Positions 1 through 5,400 of a DNA stretch of 5,400 nt are shown one piece after another. A model generated the notes under the pieces. The model was given only the letters and a program-made list of their open reading frames with translations. It searched no databases and was not told the DNA's origin. Every line of letters starts with the position of its first letter. Positions within the stretch are counted from its first letter, which is position 1. This DNA is from Bdellovibrio sp. (GTDB taxonomy: Bacteria > Bdellovibrionota > Bdellovibrionia > Bdellovibrionales > UBA1609). A program made the position numbers and the translations under genes. The stretch lies in contig RFKI01000003.1 in assembly GCA_003694355.1 (NCBI GenBank), positions 1 through 5,400 on the forward strand, read 5' to 3'.

Positions 1-1343
1 ATCTGCCTGGAATGTGGCAACACTTTACCATTCCTCTTAATCAATTAACTCCTGACGTGTTTGAGGAGGGGTTAGCTTTTGATGGCAGCTCTATTCGAGG
101 GTGGAGAAGTATTGAGAGCTCTGACATGATTGTCCTTCCTGATGCTTCCACAGCTAAGTTGGATCCTTTTATGGAAGTTCCAACACTTTCCCTAATTTGT
201 GATGTGGTAATGCCAGATACTCTTGAGCCTTATGAAAGAGACCCACGTCAAGTGACAAAAAAGTCCGTTGCTTATTTAAAGTCTACAGGAATTGCGGATA
301 CTGCTTATTTCGGTCCTGAAGCAGAGTTTTTTATTTTTGATGATGTTCGTTACGATCAGTCGGCTTTTGGAGGGTTTTACCAGGTGGATTCTGATGAAGC
401 GGCTTGGAATACAGGTCGTGATGAAGGGGGAAACCTGGGATTTAAACCTCGTCATAAAGAAGGTTATTTCCCAACACTTCCCGCAGACTCTCTCCATGAT
501 TTAAGAACAGAAATTTGCTTGGAACTAGAAAAAATTGGGATCACAGTAGAGCGTCAGCACCATGAGGTGAGCACGGCGGGGCAAGGAGAAATTGATATTA
601 AATATGCGGACCTTTTGAGTATGGCGGATCAAATGATGTGGTTTAAATATATCATTAAGAACGTTGCAAGAAGGCACCATAAGACAGCCACTTTCATGCC
701 GAAGCCTATTTTTGGAGATAATGGTTCAGGGATGCACACGCATATGTCTCTGTGGAAAGATGGAGAGCCCCTTTTTGCTGGAGATAAATATGCAGGTTTA
801 TCAGAAATAGCTCTTTATTACATCGGTGGTATTTTAAAACATGCTCCAGCTCTGTGTGCCTTTACGAACCCTTCAACAAACTCCTATAAACGTTTAGTGC
901 CAGGGTTTGAAGCTCCTGTAAAGCTGGCTTATAGTTATAAAAACCGTTCTGCAGCGATTCGAATTCCAAATACAGGAGCTAATCCAAAGGCCAAACGCAT
1001 TGAATTTCGCACGCCAGATCCCAGTGCTAATAAATACTTAGCCTTTTCAGCGCTTTTAATGGCTGGACTGGATGGCATTCAAAATAAGATTCACCCTGGA
1101 GACCCTCTGGAAAAAGACATTTATGGACTGTCTCCTCAGGAAGCTGCAAAAGTACCATCTGTTCCAAGTTCTTTAGAGGACGCTTTACGGGCTTTAGAGA
1201 AAGATCATGAATTTTTACTCCGGGGAGATGTGTTTTCAGAAGATCTACTGAATGCTTGGATTACTTATAAACGTGAAAAAGAAGTTTTACCTTTGCAACA
1301 GCGTCCTGTTCCTTATGAATTTTATCTTTACTATGATCTCTAA
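1..1343 (+). CDS. glnA: Glutamine synthetase type I (GlnA), 5'-truncated by window edge
   Basis: Catalyses ATP-dependent condensation of ammonium and glutamate to glutamine in the cytosol, the main entry of nitrogen at low ammonium. The frame is already open at base 3 (Leu-Pro-Gly before the Met at 12), so that Met is internal. By my recollection of E. coli GlnA, alignment without gaps makes this Met residue 28, so about 24 codons lie off the window. Visible motifs, numbered from the Met at 12, are: the DGSSIRGW loop near residue 24 (ammonium-site Asp and Ser); [11 protein letters not shown] near 100 and [13 protein letters not shown] near 185 (metal-binding Glu residues); [13 protein letters not shown] near 240 (His ligand); [17 protein letters not shown]; and [12 protein letters not shown]. 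Tyr371 (codon 1122-1124) aligns with the adenylylated Tyr397 of E. coli GlnA, so control by a GlnE-type adenylyltransferase is likely. The C-terminus YEFYLYYDL is typical and complete. The upstream promoter is not in view. The family assignment is secure. Confidence 0.97.
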   Translation, partial: LPGMWQHFTIPLNQLTPDVFEEGLAFDGSSIRGWRSIESSDMIVLPDASTAKLDPFMEVPTLSLICDVVMPDTLEPYERDPRQVTKKSVAYLKSTGIADTAYFGPEAEFFIFDDVRYDQSAFGGFYQVDSDEAAWNTGRDEGGNLGFKPRHKEGYFPTLPADSLHDLRTEICLELEKIGITVERQHHEVSTAGQGEIDIKYADLLSMADQMMWFKYIIKNVARRHHKTATFMPKPIFGDNGSGMHTHMSLWKDGEPLFAGDKYAGLSEIALYYIGGILKHAPALCAFTNPSTNSYKRLVPGFEAPVKLAYSYKNRSAAIRIPNTGANPKAKRIEFRTPDPSANKYLAFSALLMAGLDGIQNKIHPGDPLEKDIYGLSPQEAAKVPSVPSSLEDALRALEKDHEFLLRGDVFSEDLLNAWITYKREKEVLPLQQRPVPYEFYLYYDL

Positions 1344-1378
1344 AAACTTTTGACTGGATGAAGAAAAAGGCACATAGG

Positions 1379-1403
1379 CCCCGCCATGGCTAAGAAGGTG
1401 GGG
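1379..1403 (+). other. GC-rich hairpin downstream of glnA
   Basis: CCCCGCC (1379-1385) can pair with GGTGGGG (1397-1403) as a 7-bp stem with one G-U pair around an 11-base loop. It starts 36 bases after the glnA stop. No T-run follows, so it is not a canonical intrinsic terminator. It may be a 3'-end stabilising or pause structure, or part of a leader if transcripts read through to secA. The right arm can alternatively pair with CCCCAC at 1483-1488. The pairing is read from the sequence; any function is inference. Confidence 0.35.
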
Positions 1404-1491
1404 TGTGTGCTGAAGCGGATCGTGAAATCGTTTTATGGTTAAGAAGGGGGCGGTTCATAAGGGGGGGTGATTTTGATCTGTGCCCCACTCC

Positions 1492-1520
1492 TAGACATCA
1501 AGCAGCAATAGCTGTATCTT
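1492..1520 (+). promoter_or_regulatory. Candidate sigma-70-type promoter for secA
   Basis: TAGACA (1492-1497, 5 of 6 matches to TTGACA) and TATCTT (1515-1520, 4 of 6 matches to TATAAT including the key first, second and last bases) are separated by exactly 17 bases. Transcription would start near 1527, leaving a leader of about 15 bases that still contains the ribosome binding site. This is a consensus match only. A weaker alternative is TTGACT at 1350-1355 with CATAGG at 1373-1378. Confidence 0.4.
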
Positions 1521-1528
1521 AAAGCTTT

Positions 1529-1535
1529 TAAGGAG
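1529..1535 (+). promoter_or_regulatory. Ribosome binding site of secA
   Basis: TAAGGAG, a strong anti-16S match, lies six bases before the ATG at 1542. It fixes the secA start and indicates efficient translation initiation independent of glnA. Confidence 0.85.
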
Positions 1536-1541
1536 TTTTTT

Positions 1542-4223
1542 ATGGCGTCATTATTGGCGAAAATTTTCGGAACAAAGCATGAGCGAGATATGAAAAAGCT
1601 GGCTCCTTTGGTGACTAAAATCAATTCACTAGAGCCTCAAATGCAAGCTTTAAGTGACCAGCAGTTACAGGCCAAGACACCGGAATTTAAGGAGAGAATT
1701 GAAAAAGGAGAGCCCTTGGAGAGTTTGCTTCCTGAAGCTTTTGCTGTTTGTCGAGAAGCTGCCAGAAGAGTGTTAGGGATGCGGCATTATGATGTTCAGT
1801 TGATTGGAGGAATTGTTTTATTTCGTGGAGCGATTGCTGAAATGAAAACAGGTGAGGGAAAAACTCTTGTTGCGACCTTGCCTCTTTATCTTGTGGGATT
1901 AACAGGCAGAGGAGCTCATCTTGTAACCGTGAATGACTACTTGGCTAAGAGGGATGCTGATTGGATGGGACAAGTGTATCGATGGTTGGGGCTTTCAGTA
2001 GGAACCATTGTACATGATATGTCTGATTTTCAAAGAAAAGAAGCTTATGCTGCAGATATCACTTATGGAACGAATAATGAGTTTGGATTTGATTACCTCA
2101 GAGACAATATGAAGTTTGATCTCAATGATTACGTTCAACGAGAACATCATTTTGCCATTGTGGATGAGTGTGACTCTATTTTAATTGATGAGGCAAGAAC
2201 GCCTTTAATTATTTCTGGTCCAGCAGAGGAATCGGTAGAGAAGTATTATGAGGTCAATAGAATTATTCCTCATTTAAAACCAGAAGTTCACTTTACAATG
2301 GAGGAAAAAAATAAAACGGTTTCTTTAACTGAAGAGGGCAATAACAAGGTTGAAGAGCTTTTAAATGTGAAGAATATTTTTGACCCACAGAATATCGAGT
2401 TACTGCACTATGTTTATCAAGGGTTAAAAGCTCATCACCTTTATCACAAAGATGTGGACTATATGGTTAAAGATGGAGAAGTGATCATTGTGGATGAGTT
2501 TACAGGGCGTTTAATGCCAGGACGAAGATGGGGAGATGGTTTGCATCAAGCGGTGGAAGCAAAGGAAGGTGTTCGTGTTCGAAGCGAAAACCAGACTCTT
2601 GCAACAATTACTTTTCAAAATTATTTCAGAATGTATAAAAAGCTTTCTGGTATGACGGGAACAGCTGAAACAGAGGCGGCAGAGTTTAAAAAGATCTATG
2701 GCCTGGATGTTGTTGTGATTCCCACCAATAAGCCCATTGCTCGTGTAGATCACGATGATGTGGTTTATAAGACCGAAGCGGCAAAGTTCAAGGCCATTGC
2801 TAAAGACATTAAGGAAAGGGCTCAAAAGGGGCAACCTGTTCTTGTGGGAACTGTTAGTATTGAAAAATCTGAAAAGCTAAGTCGTTTACTTCAAAAAGAA
2901 GGTATCACTCATAATGTGCTGAACGCTAAACACCATGAGAGAGAGGCTGAAATTGTAGCTCAAGCTGGTAGAAAGGGAGCCATTACCATTGCTACAAATA
3001 TGGCAGGGCGCGGAACAGATATTGTATTGGGGGGAAACCCAGAAGCTTTAGCTAGAACTAAGATTAAAGGAGATGAAAATTCAGAAAAATTCCTTGAGGC
3101 CTTAAAGAAATATCAAGAGCAGTGTGAAAAAGAAAAGCAAGAAGTTCTGGAGGCTGGAGGACTTTATATTATTGGAACAGAAAGGCATGAGTCGAGAAGG
3201 ATTGATAATCAATTAAGAGGACGTTCAGGTCGACAAGGAGATCCTGGAGAGTCGCGCTTTTATTTATCTTTGGAAGATAATTTAATGCGTATTTTTAACG
3301 GAGAACGCATCCAAAAAATTATGAATACTCTGAAGGTGCCCGATGATGAGCCCATTACAGCCAGAATGGTGAGCCGAGCGATTGAAGGAGCTCAGAGAAA
3401 GGTGGAAGGACATAACTTCGATATTCGAAAGCACTTGTTGGAATATGATGATGTTATGAATAAGCAAAGGGAGGTCATTTACTCTCTAAGAAAACAGGTG
3501 TTGAAGGGAGATAACCTAGAAAGACTTATTTTGGATATGTTAGGGGATGTGACTTCTTCTTTGTTAGATTCTTATGTGCCTCCAGGTGAGCCTCGAGAGA
3601 AGTGGGATTTAAAATCTTTGAATGTTGCTCTTAGCAAACAGTTTGGCATTGAAATTCCAGATATAGACAGTGTTGAAACAGAAGAAGAGTTGTTGCAAAA
3701 GGTGAAGGATGTTGTCAAAAAGGTTTTTGATCAGCAGAAAAAAGACTTGGGAGAGCATTATGAAGACATTATAAAAATGCTGCTTCTTCAGACCATTGAT
3801 AGTAGTTGGAAAGATCATCTTTTGCAAATTGACCATGTAAAAGAGGGTATTAATTTAAGGGCCTTTGCCCAAAAAGATCCTTTGGTAGAATATAAAAAAG
3901 AGGCTTTTCGTTTATTCACACAGATGAATGAGCAAATTAAATCAGAAGTGATAGAAAAACTATTGAAAGTGCAACTTATAGATGAAGGAGCTGAATATCA
4001 ATATCATGGACATGGTCGAGATATTGATTATGAATATATGGGAGGAGATGAGCAAACTTCTGGTTTTTTTCAACAAAGCACGTCTAGTGAAGTGCCTTTA
4101 GCAGGTCTGAATCAAAATGTGATGGGCGCAGAGTTGAACTTGGGGGGAGAAGAGGGACCTCGGTTGAATCGAGCAGAACGACGAAGGCTGGAGAGGCAAA
4201 AAAGAAAGAAAAAAAGAAGGTAA
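1542..4223 (+). CDS. secA: Preprotein translocase ATPase SecA, lacking the C-terminal zinc motif
   Basis: Motor ATPase of the Sec pathway: it binds unfolded preproteins in the cytosol and at the inner membrane and drives them through SecYEG by ATP hydrolysis. At 893 residues it is of usual length. In order: Q-motif (Gln86, in HYDVQLIGG); Walker A MKTGEGKT (101-108, Lys107); Walker B as DECD (208-211, where DEVD is usual) followed by [16 protein letters not shown]; preprotein cross-linking domain (about 220-375) ending in [30 protein letters not shown]; second nucleotide-binding domain with [14 protein letters not shown] (486-499) and the arginine-finger region [11 protein letters not shown] (557-567); helical scaffold starting at [13 protein letters not shown]; wing domain; and a two-helix-finger region with [20 protein letters not shown]. 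The usual CxCxSGxxxxxCH tail for SecB/zinc is absent; the protein ends in a tail with 12 Arg/Lys among the last 18 residues. The next gene begins five bases after the stop. Identity is certain; the tail is the only clear departure. Confidence 0.98.
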   Translation: MASLLAKIFGTKHERDMKKLAPLVTKINSLEPQMQALSDQQLQAKTPEFKERIEKGEPLESLLPEAFAVCREAARRVLGMRHYDVQLIGGIVLFRGAIAEMKTGEGKTLVATLPLYLVGLTGRGAHLVTVNDYLAKRDADWMGQVYRWLGLSVGTIVHDMSDFQRKEAYAADITYGTNNEFGFDYLRDNMKFDLNDYVQREHHFAIVDECDSILIDEARTPLIISGPAEESVEKYYEVNRIIPHLKPEVHFTMEEKNKTVSLTEEGNNKVEELLNVKNIFDPQNIELLHYVYQGLKAHHLYHKDVDYMVKDGEVIIVDEFTGRLMPGRRWGDGLHQAVEAKEGVRVRSENQTLATITFQNYFRMYKKLSGMTGTAETEAAEFKKIYGLDVVVIPTNKPIARVDHDDVVYKTEAAKFKAIAKDIKERAQKGQPVLVGTVSIEKSEKLSRLLQKEGITHNVLNAKHHEREAEIVAQAGRKGAITIATNMAGRGTDIVLGGNPEALARTKIKGDENSEKFLEALKKYQEQCEKEKQEVLEAGGLYIIGTERHESRRIDNQLRGRSGRQGDPGESRFYLSLEDNLMRIFNGERIQKIMNTLKVPDDEPITARMVSRAIEGAQRKVEGHNFDIRKHLLEYDDVMNKQREVIYSLRKQVLKGDNLERLILDMLGDVTSSLLDSYVPPGEPREKWDLKSLNVALSKQFGIEIPDIDSVETEEELLQKVKDVVKKVFDQQKKDLGEHYEDIIKMLLLQTIDSSWKDHLLQIDHVKEGINLRAFAQKDPLVEYKKEAFRLFTQMNEQIKSEVIEKLLKVQLIDEGAEYQYHGHGRDIDYEYMGGDEQTSGFFQQSTSSEVPLAGLNQNVMGAELNLGGEEGPRLNRAERRRLERQKRKKKRR
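4198..4215 (+). other. A-runs at the secA 3' end (possible slippage site)
   Basis: An A6 run (4198-4203) and an A7 run (4209-4215) lie in the Lys/Arg codons just before the secA stop at 4221. A purine-rich, Shine-Dalgarno-like GGAGAGG is at 4190-4196, 12 bases upstream of the A7 run. A -1 shift, or one extra transcribed A, at the A7 run leads without a stop into the frame of the gene at 4229. The in-phase heptamer is G AAA AAA, not the classic A AAA AAG, so ribosomal slippage would be suboptimal. Such runs also arise simply from encoding a lysine-rich tail. Confidence 0.25.
4215..4220 (+). promoter_or_regulatory. Ribosome binding site of the zinc-ribbon gene, inside secA
   Basis: AGAAGG within the last two sense codons of secA lies eight bases before the ATG at 4229. 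Because the site is covered by ribosomes finishing SecA, the two genes are probably translationally coupled. Confidence 0.6.
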
Positions 4224-4228
4224 TTTGC

Positions 4229-4972
4229 ATGCTTCAGTGCCCTCAGTGTCAATCTGAACTTCATGAAGATTTCGGGTTAGTTGTGTGCCAAAGTTGTGGA
4301 GCTTCTTTGTTTGTCAATATGGATGGAGAGGTCGATTATGCCACAGGAGAGGAGAGCGGCACTGAAGAAAGCGTAGTAGGTTCAGATGAAAATGGTGAAA
4401 ATGAAGTTATTAAAGGCTCTTCTGAAGAAGAGCTCGAGACGGGCTGGAATCAGGCTAATGAAGATATTTCTATGGAGGCAGAGGAGCATTTAGATGTGGA
4501 GGAATATGAAGAGGGTTTACAAGGAAACAGCAATTTTGAAGAAGAAAATTCTGAGATCTCTATGAACGAAGAGTTTGCTTCTTTCGGTGAAGCAGATAAT
4601 GAAAATTCAAAGTTAGATCCTGAGTTTTTAACTCAAGACGATGGTTCTCAAAGTGGTGTTGCCAGTGTTGAAGATCTTGTTCAGAGTGTTGCGGATTTTG
4701 CAAATACAGAAGTTTCTATGGGTCAAGAGGGAAACTTATTTTATAATCTGGAAATAAAGGGCATTGATTCTCCTGAATTAAAGGAAGAGGTTTTTGATGT
4801 TTTAAATGACAGTAAATTTTTGTGGTCAGCCAAAGAGATTATGTCAAATATCCAATCAGGCACTCTTTTAATTAAGGATCTTTCAGCCGTAAAGGCCTTT
4901 ATTTTAATTCAGGAATTTAAGAGATTGAACTTGGAAATTCGATGGGATCAACATGTTTTACAAACTGAATAG
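4229..4972 (+). CDS. Uncharacterised protein: N-terminal zinc ribbon, acidic linker, C-terminal domain
   Basis: I do not recognise this 247-residue protein by name. Residues 4-23 form a CxxC-x12-CxxC zinc ribbon (Cys4, Cys7, Cys20, Cys23; CPQC and CQSC). Residues about 33-150 form a disordered-looking acidic linker with about 39 Asp/Glu, two Lys and no Arg. Residues about 169-247 look like a folded alpha/beta domain: a strand (FYNLEIKGID), a helix (SPELKEEVFDVLND), a second helical stretch (SAKEIMSNIQSG), a strand (TLLIKDL), a helix (AVKAFILIQEFKRL) and a final strand (LEIRWDQHVL). There is no signal peptide or membrane segment, so it is probably cytosolic. The start is well placed: ATG five bases after the secA stop, with AGAAGG eight bases before it, and the ribbon begins immediately. 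Its end overlaps the next gene by 20 bases. The position suggests co-expression with secA and possibly a role near the translocase. A nucleic-acid-binding or scaffold role is equally possible. Confidence 0.85.
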   Translation: MLQCPQCQSELHEDFGLVVCQSCGASLFVNMDGEVDYATGEESGTEESVVGSDENGENEVIKGSSEEELETGWNQANEDISMEAEEHLDVEEYEEGLQGNSNFEEENSEISMNEEFASFGEADNENSKLDPEFLTQDDGSQSGVASVEDLVQSVADFANTEVSMGQEGNLFYNLEIKGIDSPELKEEVFDVLNDSKFLWSAKEIMSNIQSGTLLIKDLSAVKAFILIQEFKRLNLEIRWDQHVLQTE

Positions 4973-5400
4973 TAGACTAAAAAAAGTCATTTTGATTTCT
5001 TTTATTTATATACTTACGGGTGCCGTTTCTTTGTGGGCTAATGAGAGGAGTTCGGAAAAAAGTGAGGGGGCAGAGAGTGGGGAAGAAGATTTTGAAACAA
5101 GAGAGTGGTCCAGAAAGGAAAATCGTTTAAAGGAATATGAAAGTCAAATTCATAGTCTTAAAGACGAAATAAAGTATTTGATTAAAGAAAAAAATGAATC
5201 GTCTTCATCTGAGCAAAAGAGGAATCTTGTAAAACAGATTGCTGAAAAACATGAAGAAATGAACCAAATCATTTCAAAGTATAATTCTTTAAAGCTCGAG
5301 CTAAAATATAAGTATCCAGATAAAAAAGCCTATCAAAAAAAATTTGTTCCTTTGAAAAAGCAAACTTTGGAAGAAATAGAAAATGAAATGGGGTTGGATG
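4953..5400 (+). CDS. Secreted/periplasmic coiled-coil protein, 3'-truncated by window edge
   Basis: The frame is open from the ATG at 4953 to the window end (149 codons plus one base), with no stop seen. The N-terminus is a clear Sec signal peptide: basic n-region (Lys4, Arg8, Lys10, Lys11), hydrophobic core at about residues 12-28 and a likely cleavage after Ala29 (LWA then NE). No lipobox cysteine is present, so a soluble exported protein is more likely than a lipoprotein. After a short acidic Ser/Glu-rich stretch come heptad-spaced hydrophobic residues in two blocks: Leu59, Tyr62, Ile66, Leu69, Ile73, Leu76, then Leu92, Ile96, Met103, Ile106, Tyr110, Leu113, Leu117. This predicts a coiled coil with a Ser/Glu-rich break at about 81-88. 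A Lys-rich segment with YPDKKAY follows. The start overlaps the zinc-ribbon gene by 20 bases and has only a weak GGGA upstream, pointing to translational coupling. Function is unknown and the C-terminal part is not visible. Confidence 0.82.
   Translation, partial: MFYKLNSRLKKVILISFIYILTGAVSLWANERSSEKSEGAESGEEDFETREWSRKENRLKEYESQIHSLKDEIKYLIKEKNESSSSEQKRNLVKQIAEKHEEMNQIISKYNSLKLELKYKYPDKKAYQKKFVPLKKQTLEEIENEMGLD

Noticed and set aside
276..504. Overlapping short reading frames on both strands inside glnA
   Set aside because: They lie within the well-conserved glnA frame, have no ribosome binding site and no recognisable domain.
1379..1403. Rho-independent terminator of glnA
   Set aside because: The stem is adequate but no T-run follows on the + strand, so it is kept only as a hairpin of unknown role.
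1400..1467. G-quadruplex formed by the G-runs in the gap
   Set aside because: Only GGGGG (1446-1450) and G7 (1461-1467) are close; the next G4 run is more than 40 bases away, so no canonical four-tract pattern exists.
1467..1511. GTG-started 14-codon frame before secA
   Set aside because: The G-run abuts the GTG with no spacer for a ribosome binding site, and the peptide shows no leader-peptide feature.
1439..1624. Minus-strand 61-codon frame across the glnA-secA gap
   Set aside because: It covers the secA promoter, ribosome binding site and first codons, and shows no domain or start signal.
2511..3836. Three minus-strand reading frames of 61-107 codons opposite secA
   Set aside because: All are antisense to conserved SecA codons, with low-complexity hydrophobic translations typical of shadow frames.
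1..5400. Mobile elements, CRISPR array, tRNA or rRNA genes
   Set aside because: No direct-repeat array, inverted terminal repeats, transposase motifs or tRNA-like cloverleaf was seen; nearly all the sequence is accounted for by four same-strand genes.

Overview
The window reads as ordinary bacterial chromosome, all genes on the + strand, moderately AT-rich, with housekeeping genes followed by two proteins I do not recognise. GlnA is the dodecameric GSI type with the adenylylation tyrosine retained, SecA is full-length, and the last gene encodes a Sec-exported coiled-coil protein. Together these suggest a Gram-negative bacterium. The sequence style of both housekeeping proteins reminds me of the Bdellovibrionota/deltaproteobacterial groups, but that placement is an impression, not a demonstration.

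Layout. Bases 1-1343 hold glnA (glutamine synthetase), missing about 24 N-terminal codons to the left of the window. Bases 1344-1541 are a 198-base gap with a GC-rich hairpin, several G-runs, a plausible sigma-70-type promoter and a strong ribosome binding site for the next gene. Bases 1542-4223 hold secA, complete at 893 codons. Five bases later comes a 247-codon gene (4229-4972) for a protein with an N-terminal CxxC-x12-CxxC zinc ribbon, a long very acidic linker and a compact C-terminal domain. It overlaps by 20 bases a gene starting at 4953 and running off the right edge, encoding a signal-peptide-bearing coiled-coil protein. The last three genes look like one translationally coupled operon.

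How they fit. glnA makes glutamine from ammonium and is probably a separate unit. SecA is the ATPase motor of Sec secretion, and the last gene is a likely client of that pathway. The zinc-ribbon protein is probably cytosolic and of unknown role. The main oddity is at the secA 3' end: this SecA lacks the usual C-terminal zinc-binding tail and ends in a strongly basic stretch, while the next gene opens with a zinc ribbon, has a strongly acidic linker, and lies in the frame reached by a -1 shift at an A7 run, with no intervening stop. A SecA partner, or a low-level fusion, is possible but unproven; simple translational coupling is the default explanation.
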